Assembly: GCA_046303515.1 (NCBI GenBank)
Contig: JBKCGI010000088.1
Coordinates: forward strand, 26,139 to 90,138
Direction: 5' to 3'
Length of the DNA: 64,000 bases
From: M2408 sp046303515
Lineage (GTDB): Bacteria > Bacteroidota > Bacteroidia > Flavobacteriales_D > Crocinitomicaceae
Every line of letters begins with the position of its first letter. Positions within the stretch are counted from its first letter, which is position 1. The translations under genes and the position numbers were made by a program. The notes below the pieces were generated by a model, which ran no database searches, was not told the origin of the DNA, and was given only the letters and a program-made list of their open reading frames with translations. Below, piece by piece: positions 52,893 through 61,564 of the stretch.

Positions 52893-53057
52893 ATGAGAAA
52901 TAATAATGACAAGGCAATAGCTATTTTAGCAGAGGAAAAAAGGAAATTTATTAATTTAAAAAATGCTATTTTAGAAGGAGTGAATAGTGGCATTAACGAA
53001 AATTTTGATCCCGAAAAACATCTTCTAGAATTGAAAAATAAATTTAATAAAAAATAA
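52893..53057 (+). CDS. 54-residue ParD-like C-terminal fragment
   Basis: Short frame beginning at the base after the yceH stop. Its product contains LKNAILEGVNSG followed by FDPEKHLLELKNKF, the pattern of the C-terminal, toxin-binding half of ParD-family antitoxins (ALRAAL-xxG-xxSG, then FDxxxFLxxL). The N-terminal ribbon-helix-helix DNA-binding half is missing and no ParE toxin follows. It may be a decayed antitoxin, an orphan anti-toxin peptide or chance; the reading frame is clean and A/T-rich like its neighbours. Too short for usual gene finders. Confidence 0.55.
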   Translation: MRNNNDKAIAILAEEKRKFINLKNAILEGVNSGINENFDPEKHLLELKNKFNKK

Positions 53058-53105
53058 AAAGGGCACACTTTTCAATGCACCCTAAATATTATTCAAGAAT
53101 TTTTA

Positions 53106-53585
53106 TTAAGCCTTAATCGCTCTATTCAACAGTGAAATTTGCGCCATCGTTACGATAAACAATTGTGTAGCTGTTTCGTCGTCTAAAGTTGTTCCATCTT
53201 CGTCTTCAACACTTATTTCCATTGCCATGAATTTTGCCAATTCAGCTTGCCCACAAAAATCATCTAAAATATCTTCGTCGTTGTTATCGAAATAAGCATC
53301 TAACATTTCGAAAAATGGTTCTTCAAAAGCGTCAATGTCATCATCACTTACGATTGCTAATTCAACACCTTCATTTTTGAACGCTTCAGAAATCAAGCAG
53401 TAATAGTATATCAACAAACCTTCTAATTGCTCGTTTTTGTATTCAACTGCCGCTGACATTACATAGCCTAATAAAGTTGGTTGTGCTAAAGAAAATGCTT
53501 CAGCTACTTTCTCTAAATTGTCGTCATCAAGGTTGTCAATTTTTTCAATTGCTTTTTCAATGCTTTTAAATGAAATTTGTTTCAT
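53106..53585 (-). CDS. Hypothetical acidic protein
   Basis: A 159-residue strongly acidic, mostly helical cytoplasmic protein (EKIDNLDDDNLEKVAEAF at the start; DAFEEPFFEMLDAYFDNNDE in the middle). No signal peptide, membrane helix or known motif. Its size and acidity recall small conserved Bacteroidota hypotheticals, but I cannot name a family. It is encoded convergently to yceH and ahead of the E1 gene's 3' end, separated from it by 108 bases containing a dispersed repeat. Confidence 0.75.
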   Translation of the reverse strand: MKQISFKSIEKAIEKIDNLDDDNLEKVAEAFSLAQPTLLGYVMSAAVEYKNEQLEGLLIYYYCLISEAFKNEGVELAIVSDDDIDAFEEPFFEMLDAYFDNNDEDILDDFCGQAELAKFMAMEISVEDEDGTTLDDETATQLFIVTMAQISLLNRAIKA

Positions 53586-53623
53586 GTGTTTGTTTGTTTT
53601 TTCCGTCAGATGAACGGGGGAAA

Positions 53624-53646
53624 TTGAGCGAAGTCGAAATTCCAGC
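53624..53646. repeat. Dispersed intergenic repeat, short copy
   Basis: ttgagcgaagtcgaaattcc in an intergenic gap. It shares the ttgagc and gtcgaa pattern with 44426-44477 and 31786-31812. Confidence 0.35.
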
Positions 53647-53693
53647 GCGGATTAACGGAGATTTATATTTATTTTTTGACTGATGTTCAATTA

Positions 53694-55787
53694 TTAATAG
53701 TTTAATATTTCTTCCAAAGCAGTTTTCACTTTTTCGGCATTGGTTAATAAAGCAGCTTCTAAAGTTGAATTCAATGGAATTGCGGGCGTGTCAACTGAAC
53801 CAACTATCGAGATTGGTGCATCTAAATACTGAAAATTATCACGTTGAATTCTTCCAGCTAAACCTAAAGTAAAACTCGCTTCAACAGATTCTTCTGTCAC
53901 CAACATGATTTTTGAATGTGTGCGAGCAACTTCATTAATTTTCTCGTGATCAATTGGATTCAAAGTTCTTAAATCTAAAATTTCCACTTTGCCTTCAAAG
54001 TTTTTAGAAGCTTCTAAACTCCAGTAAACTCCTCTTCCATAAGTGATAATCACGCAAGAATCACCTTTTGCAATAGCTTCAGGATTTGCCTCTTGTACTA
54101 CTCTCGCTTTTCCAAAAGGAATGATGTAATCTTCATCTGGTTCGATGGACATTGCTCCTTCTGTACCTGGAATTTTTGACCAATACAAACCTTTATGCTC
54201 TAAAATAACAACCGGATTTGGGTCGTAAAAAGCAGATTTCAATAAACCTTTTAAATCTGCTCCGTTTGATGGATAAGCGATTTTTACGCCACGAATATTT
54301 GTTAATACTGATTCTACTGAAGACGAATGGTAAGGTCCACCTGAACCGTAAGCTCCAATTGGAACACGAATTACGCAGCTAACAGGCCATTTTCCGTTGG
54401 ATAAATAATACGAACGACTAACTTCTGTAAACAATTGATTCAAACCTGGCCAAATGTAATCAGCGAACTGCACTTCAACAAAAGGTTTTAAGCCAACTGC
54501 TGACATACCAACGGTAGAACCAATGATAAATGCTTCTTGAATTGGCGTATTAAAAACACGATTGTCTCCAAAAGTTTGCGCCAAAGTAGCTGCTTCACGG
54601 AAAACACCTCCTAAACGTCCGCCAACATCTTGACCGTAAAGTAAGGCTTCTGGATGTTTTTGCATGATTTCTCTCACTGCAAATAAGGCACTGTCCACCA
54701 TAACGGTTTTCTTTTTGCCTTTTGGTTCACGTTCACCTTTTTCTTCTGTAACTGGAGTTGGAGCGAAAATAAAATCCGTCACAGATTCTGGACTAGGATC
54801 TTCAGCGTTTAATGCTTTATCGTATTCTGAATCAACAAAAGTTTTGATTTCAGCTTCAATGTTGATGATATCAGCCAAATCAATTTTTGCGTCTAATAAA
54901 TTTTGTTTTAATTTCGGGTAAGGATCTTGTAAAGCAGCTTCTTCCAAATCGTCACGGTACCATTCCTTTCGTACACCTGAAGTGTGGTGGCCCAACAAAG
55001 GAACCTTGGCGTGAATGATAAAAGGACGACGTTCTGTTCGTACCAAATTTATAACTTCTTCAACGGTTTGATAAGATTCTAAGAAATCACTTCCATCTAT
55101 TGTTCTCACCTCAATTCCGTGAAAACCTTTAGCATAACCAGTCATGTCTTGAGCACGTGTCTCCTTTGCATTTGCAGAAATATCCCAACCGTTATCCTGA
55201 ACCAAATAAATGATTGGAAATTGTTTCAAAGCAGCCATTTGCAAAGCTTCCGCAACCTCACCTTCCGTGCAAGAAGCATCACCTAAAGAACAAACGACAA
55301 CTGGATTTTTGCCATTAAAATCTTCTGCTAAACCTTGATTTTCTTTGTATTGAATACCCATTGCAATCCCAGTAGTTGGAATAGCTTGCATTCCTGTTGC
55401 TGAGGATTGATGCGGGATTTTTGGCATATTATCTCTTTTCAAAGAAGGATGACAATAATATGTTCTTCCTCCAGAAAATGGATCGTCTTTTTTAGCAAAA
55501 ACTTGCAACATCAATTCGTAAGGAGTCATCCCGATTCCCAACAAAATACTATCGTCGCGGTAATAAGGAGAAACCCAATCTTGTGGTAGCAACTGTAAAC
55601 CCATGGCCAACTGAATAGCTTCGTGTCCACGAGAAGTTGCATGTACGTATTTTGCAGTTACCTCTTTGTTTGCTTCGTATTTTTCAGCCAAAGTTTTAGC
55701 TGTACACATCAAACGAAATGCTTTGCTAAGTATATCTTTTTCAAGTACTACTTGGTTTTCTTTCGATTTGGAAAGTGTTTTTTCCAT
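53694..55787 (-). CDS. Fused 2-oxoacid dehydrogenase E1 (alpha and beta in one chain)
   Basis: Thiamine-diphosphate decarboxylase component of a 2-oxoacid dehydrogenase complex, probably branched-chain. In most bacteria alpha and beta are separate; here residues 1-340 are the alpha subunit (TPP motif GD at 169-170 with N199) and about 362-697 the beta subunit (from VDSALFAVREIMQKHPEALLYG), joined by a charged linker KGEREPKGKKKTV. 697 residues, a form frequent in Bacteroidota. It generates branched acyl-CoA for iso-fatty acids, which ties to the ilv operon metabolically. E2 and E3 are elsewhere. Confidence 0.93.
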   Translation of the reverse strand: MEKTLSKSKENQVVLEKDILSKAFRLMCTAKTLAEKYEANKEVTAKYVHATSRGHEAIQLAMGLQLLPQDWVSPYYRDDSILLGIGMTPYELMLQVFAKKDDPFSGGRTYYCHPSLKRDNMPKIPHQSSATGMQAIPTTGIAMGIQYKENQGLAEDFNGKNPVVVCSLGDASCTEGEVAEALQMAALKQFPIIYLVQDNGWDISANAKETRAQDMTGYAKGFHGIEVRTIDGSDFLESYQTVEEVINLVRTERRPFIIHAKVPLLGHHTSGVRKEWYRDDLEEAALQDPYPKLKQNLLDAKIDLADIINIEAEIKTFVDSEYDKALNAEDPSPESVTDFIFAPTPVTEEKGEREPKGKKKTVMVDSALFAVREIMQKHPEALLYGQDVGGRLGGVFREAATLAQTFGDNRVFNTPIQEAFIIGSTVGMSAVGLKPFVEVQFADYIWPGLNQLFTEVSRSYYLSNGKWPVSCVIRVPIGAYGSGGPYHSSSVESVLTNIRGVKIAYPSNGADLKGLLKSAFYDPNPVVILEHKGLYWSKIPGTEGAMSIEPDEDYIIPFGKARVVQEANPEAIAKGDSCVIITYGRGVYWSLEASKNFEGKVEILDLRTLNPIDHEKINEVARTHSKIMLVTEESVEASFTLGLAGRIQRDNFQYLDAPISIVGSVDTPAIPLNSTLEAALLTNAEKVKTALEEILNY

Positions 55788-55790
55788 AGT

Positions 55791-56360
55791 TTACTTGTTA
55801 CTAATTTTTTTAATCTGTAAATCAATCAATTGATCAAAAGTTAAGTCCAAATGTTGCAATCGAAAAGTTACCATTTCTTTTGTTTCAGGATTAAGCTTTG
55901 GATTTTCAGTTAATAATTGCGTATAATATTTTCTGATGATTGATGTATCTTGCAAAATTTCTCCTGTTGAACCAGCATTTAAAAGCAAGTTTGGTCTACC
56001 TTTATAATTTGGATATTTTAGTAACAAAGTGTCTGTATATTTTAAAGATAAATCATACGCTTTTTTCTGCAAATACAATTGTTGTACTTTGTCTAAACAC
56101 TCTGCAGAATAATTATCTTTTGGATAAAATTTGTAGAATTGCAAGTGATTGTAAATCGCCTCATTTAAAGCTAAATATGGAAATTTATAACCAGGTTCCT
56201 CCATCATTTTTTTGTACATTACTTGTAAAGAATCATTCATCTTGTTGATTTCTCCTTTTAAGTATTCTTTTGTGGGAACGTTAGAAGTTTTTTTCTTTTC
56301 TTCGTTTGAACAACTGAAAAGTAAAATTCCTACTAAGGCAAAAATTGCGAACTGTTTCAT
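55791..56360 (-). CDS. Lipoprotein, TPR-like
   Basis: A 189-residue predicted lipoprotein: signal peptide ending at the lipobox LFSC (C17) and then SNEEKKK. The rest is helical, with aromatic-rich paired helices (LNEAIYNHLQFYKFYPKDNYSAECLDKV, then KAYDLSLKYTDTLLLKYPNYKG), like two or three tetratricopeptide repeats. Function unknown; BamD-like or assembly scaffolding is possible. It begins just three bases before the E1 gene, so E1 and this gene could be co-transcribed, with def upstream. Confidence 0.78.
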   Translation of the reverse strand: MKQFAIFALVGILLFSCSNEEKKKTSNVPTKEYLKGEINKMNDSLQVMYKKMMEEPGYKFPYLALNEAIYNHLQFYKFYPKDNYSAECLDKVQQLYLQKKAYDLSLKYTDTLLLKYPNYKGRPNLLLNAGSTGEILQDTSIIRKYYTQLLTENPKLNPETKEMVTFRLQHLDLTFDQLIDLQIKKISNK

Positions 56361-56377
56361 CTTATTTAAAAATCAAG

Positions 56378-56977
56378 TTAACGTTTAAGTTTTGTTAGAG
56401 CTGGAAATTTCATTCGGTAATCAACTTTGATTTCTCCTTTTGAAATATTTCCCAATTTTTTAGTCAATAATTTTCTTTTCAAGACAGATAAATGGTCTGT
56501 AAATAAAACGCCCTCAATGTGATCGTATTCGTGTTGAATGATTCTTGCTTTGTAGCCATCAAATTTTTCGGTGTGTTTTTTCCATTTTTCGTCAAAATAA
56601 GTGATTGTTATTTCTTCCTTGCGGAAAACTTCCTCACGAATTTTTGGGATACTCAAACAACCTTCGTTGAATCCCCAATCTTCTCCGCTTTCTTCTGTGA
56701 TAATTGGATTGATGAAAACTTTTTTGAAATATTCAATACCCTCTGATTTTGGGTCTTCCTCTTCTTCATCAACTATATCGGCAAAAGGACTTCCGTCAAT
56801 CACAAACATGCGAATGGATAAACCAACTTGTGGCGCAGCTAAACCAACACCAGAAGCGTTATACATCGTTTCAAACATATTTTCGATAACTTCCTCCAAT
56901 TTTGGATAGGTTTTATCGATATCTACTGCAACTTTTTTTAAAACAGGATCGCCATAAGCGACAATTGGTAAAATCAT
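56378..56977 (-). CDS. def: Peptide deformylase
   Basis: Removes the formyl group from nascent proteins; metal enzyme. 199 residues, with the three signature motifs intact: GVGLAAPQVG (43-52), EGCLSIP (105-111; metal ligand C107) and QHEYDH (148-153; H149 and H153). An insertion of acidic residues (about 68-80, DIVDEEEEDPKSEG) is larger than in E. coli but common in Bacteroidota. It is followed by the lipoprotein gene after 17 bases. Confidence 0.97.
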   Translation of the reverse strand: MILPIVAYGDPVLKKVAVDIDKTYPKLEEVIENMFETMYNASGVGLAAPQVGLSIRMFVIDGSPFADIVDEEEEDPKSEGIEYFKKVFINPIITEESGEDWGFNEGCLSIPKIREEVFRKEEITITYFDEKWKKHTEKFDGYKARIIQHEYDHIEGVLFTDHLSVLKRKLLTKKLGNISKGEIKVDYRMKFPALTKLKR

Positions 56978-57016
56978 ATTCTTCTGAAATACTATAAACG
57001 ATACAAAATTACAAAA

Positions 57017-58036
57017 TTATTTTGTGTTAATTTCGATAACTTGTCCTTTCGTCAAAGTTGCATAAACTTTATCTTTGAAAGTAGCTAATGCAAAAGCATT
57101 TTCACTATTTAATTTTTGCCAAGTATTCCCATTATCCAAGGAAAAATCAACTCCATTTGAACCACAAGCATACAGTTTTCCATTGCATGAAATAACACTA
57201 GATTTATAACCCGAAGTTGTTTTAAGGGGTTTGAACCAAGTTTTTCCGCCATCTTTAGTTAGAAAGCAGTTTTGGATGGTATCGTTTGGCTCCAAATAAT
57301 TTCCACCAACCACAATTCCGTTATTTTCGTCCCAAAAATGCATTGAAAAAGGGCCCGATGCTTCAGTATATTTGAAATTTAGGTCTGTTGTAAGCCATGT
57401 TTTACCGAAATCTACTGTTTTAAAAAAGCGAGATTTTTTCCCTCCACTAACAAAAGCAAATGCGGAATCATTTAATACTTGAACATTCGTTCCACTAGCT
57501 GCAAATCCAGCTTCTCCTTCAATGGCATTTAATTCAGGAGCAAAAGATTGTGTCCATGTTAGTCCAAAATCTTTCGTCAAAGCAACATATAATTTTCCCT
57601 CCAAAGGATCTCCCATAACGATTCCAGCGCCATTTGAATTGATGTCCAAACCGTCCAAAAAAGTTTTATATTGAAATGGATTTACTCTAGTTTCTACTAA
57701 ACCTTTAGAGTTCAACAAAATTGCTTGTTCTGCTGATTGTAAGGCTATAAAAAAATCTTCCGACAAAACATAAATATCTCTCAACTCAGGTAATTCCAAT
57801 TGTGAAAGTTGAATGAATTCTTTTTTAGAAATATCGTATTTGTAAACAAATCCATTGTTGTTAGCGGTGAAAATTTCATTATCGATGACTTGAATTCCAC
57901 GCGCATGAACTGAATCTGGAGCTACTTGAAAAATTTGTGTTTGATGAATAGTCGGAATTTCAGAAGTGATTTTTTTAGAATTTCCGCATGAAAACAAGTT
58001 AACAATTGCACAAAGCAAAAAGAATTTATTTCTCAT
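57017..58036 (-). CDS. Lipoprotein with beta-propeller (YCF48/BNR-like)
   Basis: A 339-residue predicted lipoprotein: signal peptide with lipobox FSC (C17) and SNSKK. The rest is a beta-propeller with repeats of the BNR/YCF48 type, including LTKDFGLTWTQ, FKTVDFGKTWLT, LTKDGGKTWFKP and FSLDNGNTWQKL. Such proteins in Bacteroidota are annotated as oxidoreductases or as PSII-stability-like, without evidence of a chemical role. Its start overlaps the stop of the acyltransferase gene by 11 bases, so the two are coupled. Confidence 0.83.
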   Translation of the reverse strand: MRNKFFLLCAIVNLFSCGNSKKITSEIPTIHQTQIFQVAPDSVHARGIQVIDNEIFTANNNGFVYKYDISKKEFIQLSQLELPELRDIYVLSEDFFIALQSAEQAILLNSKGLVETRVNPFQYKTFLDGLDINSNGAGIVMGDPLEGKLYVALTKDFGLTWTQSFAPELNAIEGEAGFAASGTNVQVLNDSAFAFVSGGKKSRFFKTVDFGKTWLTTDLNFKYTEASGPFSMHFWDENNGIVVGGNYLEPNDTIQNCFLTKDGGKTWFKPLKTTSGYKSSVISCNGKLYACGSNGVDFSLDNGNTWQKLNSENAFALATFKDKVYATLTKGQVIEINTK

Positions 58037-58952
58037 CTGATTTAAATTTTTTGTTGAATGAATCTTTTTGTGATTTTTTTAAATCATCCAAATCATCGGG
58101 TGTTTGGCGTTTCCATCTTTTATGCGACCAAACCCAAAATTCTGGATGTGCCTTGATTTCCTTTTCTAAAAGGTGAGTTTGTTTTTCTGTGATTTCTCCC
58201 CAATTCATTTCATGCGGATTTTCGCAAATTGGAGTGAATTCAATTTCATAATGACCTCTTTTAACTTTTCGTGTAATGAAGAAAACAACTGCTTGGTCGT
58301 AGGTATGAGCCAACATTTCACATCCAAATTGAACTCCTGTCTCCTGATTTAAAAACTTCATCCAATAGGCTTTTCTGGTGTCTCCCGAAGCCTGATCGCC
58401 CAAAACCAAGGTGGCAATTGTGTCTTTTGTATCTGCAAAATATTCGCGTACATTTCTGGAATTTAAGATTACCATTCCAAAACGACTTCTTCTGTCATTG
58501 ATTTTTTTATCCCAAAATTTACTTGTCAACGGAATTCCAATTCCAACAGCTTGGTGTGGAAGCAAAAAATTCTGGCTGGTAATTAACCATTCCCAATTGT
58601 TGTAGTGTCCAGAAACTAGTAAAACGCTTCTTTTTTTCGCGAATAAATCAGCTATAATTTCTGGATTTTTGATTCGCATCCGTTTGCGTAACTCCTTTTC
58701 TGAAATGCTTAAATTTTTGATTCCTTCAGCCAATAAATCAGCAAAATGGCGGTAGAATTTTCGTTTTAAAACTTGAATTTCTTTTTCACTTTTTTCAGGG
58801 AAAGAATTTCTTAAATTTTTTAAAATAACCTCTTTTCTATATGGGAATATCGAAATGGAAATCACATAAAATAAATCCGAAATCAAATAAATGATTCCCA
58901 TCGGTAAATAGGAAAGCGGCAGAACGAATAAATAATATGCTAGAAATGCCAT
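58026..58952 (-). CDS. Lysophospholipid/lipid A acyltransferase (LpxL/HtrB family)
   Basis: A 308-residue inner-membrane acyltransferase: N-terminal hydrophobic helix (about 4-36), then the catalytic H-x4-E motif SGHYNNWEW (H116, E121), which replaces the H-x4-D of enterics and is the usual form in Bacteroidota. It would add a secondary acyl chain to lipid A or a lysolipid, working with the LPS heptose kinase elsewhere in the window. It is followed by the lipoprotein gene with an 11-base overlap and preceded by topA after 37 bases. Confidence 0.92.
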   Translation of the reverse strand: MAFLAYYLFVLPLSYLPMGIIYLISDLFYVISISIFPYRKEVILKNLRNSFPEKSEKEIQVLKRKFYRHFADLLAEGIKNLSISEKELRKRMRIKNPEIIADLFAKKRSVLLVSGHYNNWEWLITSQNFLLPHQAVGIGIPLTSKFWDKKINDRRSRFGMVILNSRNVREYFADTKDTIATLVLGDQASGDTRKAYWMKFLNQETGVQFGCEMLAHTYDQAVVFFITRKVKRGHYEIEFTPICENPHEMNWGEITEKQTHLLEKEIKAHPEFWVWSHKRWKRQTPDDLDDLKKSQKDSFNKKFKSDEK

Positions 58953-58989
58953 TAAAGTTTATTTAATGAAATATAATCACAAAAGGAAA

Positions 58990-61377
58990 TTATTTCTTCT
59001 TCGCTACAACCTTCTTTTTAGCTGGAGCTTTTTTGGCAGCTGGTTTCTTTTCCGCAACAGCCTTCTTAGCCACCACTTTTTTCTTTCCTTTAGAAGTACT
59101 TGGTTGCGATTCAGCAATTTTCAAACATTCTTCTAAAGTCAATTTTTCGGCTTCAGTACCTTTTGGTAATTTATAATTATCCTTTCCGATTTTCAAATAA
59201 GCACCATAACGACCATTTAACAACTGAACATCAGGGTTTTCAGCAAAAACTTTAATCATTTTGTTGGCGTCAGAAACTTTTTTCTCTTCAATCAACTCAA
59301 TGGCTCTGTCCATGGTAACTGTCATTGGATCATCTTCTTTTTTCAAAGAGACAAAAGATTTTCCATGCTGAATGTAAGGACCAAAACGACCAACATTTGC
59401 TTTGACAACTTGCTCTTCATATTCACCTAAAGTACGCGGTAATTTGAACAATTCCAAGGCATCTTCTAAAGTGATTGAATTGATCGATTGCTCTTTTCGA
59501 AGCGAAGCAAATTGAGGTTTTTCGCCATCCGCTTCTTCGTTTCCAATTTGAACCATTGGACCAAAACGACCTATACGAACGATGATTTTTTTACCAGAAA
59601 CTGGATGAAAACCTAATTCTCTTTCTCCTGTTGCACGTTCAGAATGTTCTAAGGTATTTTCTACAGTTGAATGAAATGGCGTGTAAAAATCGTGAATCAT
59701 TTTTGTCCACTCTTTTAAACCTTGTGCAATTTCATCAAATTCTTGCTCTACTTTGGCTGTAAAATGGTAATCTAAGATTTTACCAAAATTCTCAGTTAAA
59801 AAATCCGTTACAACAATTCCAATGTCGGTTGGAGTTAATTTATTTTTGTCTTTTCCAGTCGTTTCTGATTTGATTTCAGCTGTGATGGAATTGTTTTTCA
59901 ATTCTAAGTAATCGTAGTTTCTGATTTCACCTTCACGCTCAATTTTCTCTACATAACCACGTTTTTGAATCGTCGAAATTGTTGGTGCATAGGTTGATGG
60001 ACGACCAATTCCCAATTCTTCCAATTTTTTCACTAAAGAAGCTTCTACGTATCTTGGAGCTGCACGCGTAAAACGTTGAGTTGCTTTGATAACTTGTTGT
60101 TCAAGTGAATCGTTAACAGAAACTGCTGGTAAAATTCCAGATTCTTCTTCCTCGTCTTCTTCTAATTTCGATTCTAAATATACTTTTAAGAAACCATCAA
60201 ATTTGATAACCTCACCTTTTGCTTGAAAATGTTCTTTAATTGCTGAAGAACCGATTTTCACCGTTGTTCTTTCCAATTGTGCGTGAGCCATTTGGGAAGC
60301 GATTGATCGTTTCCAAATCAACTCATATAATTTCACTTCATCACTTTCTCCGTTGATGCTGTGAGCTGCAAAATCAGTTGGTCTGATTGCCTCGTGCGCT
60401 TCTTGAGCGTTTGCGTTTTTAGTCTGGTATTTTGTTGGTTTTGAATAGTTTTGACCATAAGCACGAACGATTTCCGCTTTTGCTCCTTCGATTGCAGTTT
60501 CTGATAAATTCACAGAATCTGTTCTCATATAAGTGATTTTCCCAGCTTCGTATAAACGTTGTGCTACAGACATCGTTCTAGAAACAGAGAATCCTAATTT
60601 CAAACTGGCTTCTTGCTGTAAAGTTGAAGTGGTAAAAGGTGTTGAAGGACTTTTAACCGCTGGTTTTTGTTGCACATCTTCCACTTTGAATTGCGCACCT
60701 TTACATTTTTCTAAGAAAGCGTTTACTTGCTCTTTTGAATCAAATTGCTGATTTAAATCGGCATTTAATTTATCTTTTCCTTTTGTGAAAACTCCTTGAA
60801 CTTTATAAAAAGTATCGTTTTTAAAGGCTAAAATTTCTTTTTCACGTTCCACAATTAAGCGAACAGCAACAGATTGAACTCTTCCTGCCGATAAACTTGG
60901 ACGAACTTTTTTCCATAGAACTGGAGATAATTCAAAACCTACAATTCTATCCAAAACACGACGAGCTTGTTGCGCGTTAACCAATTCAATGTTAATTTCT
61001 CTTGGTTTTTCTATCGATTTTAGGATGGCATTTTTTGTAATTTCATTAAATGTAATTCTTTTACAAACTTTTTTGCTTAGCCCTAAAGTTTCATATAAGT
61101 GCCAAGAAATTGCTTCTCCCTCGCGGTCCTCATCGGTCGCTAGCCATACAACATCTGCTTCCTTTGTTAATTTTTTGAGTTCTGCGACGACTGCTTTTTT
61201 GTCGGCTGAAACCTCGTATTGTGGGGTAAAATTGTTTTCAATATCTATCGCTAAACCTTTTGAACCTAAGTCTCTTACGTGACCATAACTTGATTTAACG
61301 ACGAAATCTTTCCCAAGATATCCTTCAATCGTTTTTGCTTTTGCAGGTGACTCTACAATTACTAAATTTTTAGCCAT
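58990..61377 (-). CDS. topA: DNA topoisomerase I
   Basis: Relaxes negatively supercoiled DNA, type IA. 795 residues: TOPRIM domain (1-110; TDEDREGEA at about 81-89), catalytic tyrosine Y283 in ITYMRTDS, then the toroid and the C-terminal TopoI repeats (RFGPMVQIG, RFGPYIQHG, RYGAYLKIG). Zinc-ribbon cysteine clusters are absent. The end is a lysine-alanine tail (about 765-795; KKVVAKKAVAEKKPAAKK), like the tails of histone H1-like proteins, which probably strengthens DNA binding. It is divergent from miaB. Confidence 0.97.
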   Translation of the reverse strand: MAKNLVIVESPAKAKTIEGYLGKDFVVKSSYGHVRDLGSKGLAIDIENNFTPQYEVSADKKAVVAELKKLTKEADVVWLATDEDREGEAISWHLYETLGLSKKVCKRITFNEITKNAILKSIEKPREINIELVNAQQARRVLDRIVGFELSPVLWKKVRPSLSAGRVQSVAVRLIVEREKEILAFKNDTFYKVQGVFTKGKDKLNADLNQQFDSKEQVNAFLEKCKGAQFKVEDVQQKPAVKSPSTPFTTSTLQQEASLKLGFSVSRTMSVAQRLYEAGKITYMRTDSVNLSETAIEGAKAEIVRAYGQNYSKPTKYQTKNANAQEAHEAIRPTDFAAHSINGESDEVKLYELIWKRSIASQMAHAQLERTTVKIGSSAIKEHFQAKGEVIKFDGFLKVYLESKLEEDEEEESGILPAVSVNDSLEQQVIKATQRFTRAAPRYVEASLVKKLEELGIGRPSTYAPTISTIQKRGYVEKIEREGEIRNYDYLELKNNSITAEIKSETTGKDKNKLTPTDIGIVVTDFLTENFGKILDYHFTAKVEQEFDEIAQGLKEWTKMIHDFYTPFHSTVENTLEHSERATGERELGFHPVSGKKIIVRIGRFGPMVQIGNEEADGEKPQFASLRKEQSINSITLEDALELFKLPRTLGEYEEQVVKANVGRFGPYIQHGKSFVSLKKEDDPMTVTMDRAIELIEEKKVSDANKMIKVFAENPDVQLLNGRYGAYLKIGKDNYKLPKGTEAEKLTLEECLKIAESQPSTSKGKKKVVAKKAVAEKKPAAKKAPAKKKVVAKKK

Positions 61378-61512
61378 GGTTTACGATAATTTATTAAAAA
61401 ACAATACAAAAAGTGTTGCAAATTAACTATTTTTAATTCCAAAAAGCAAAATTCCATTAAATATTTATCATTTCGACTTTTTAAAAATTAACGAAAATTC
61501 ACATACTGACAT

Positions 61513-61543
61513 TTTGACAGAGTTAAAATAATCCGTATTTTTG
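61513..61543 (+). promoter_or_regulatory. Promoter of miaB
   Basis: TTTG (61513-61516), a 19-base spacer and TAttTTTG (61536-61543) are close to the Bacteroidota consensus. The ATG is at 61565, giving a leader of about 15 bases. This is the cleanest promoter in the window. Confidence 0.7.
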
Positions 61544-61564
61544 CCTTTCAATTTTAGAATACGA

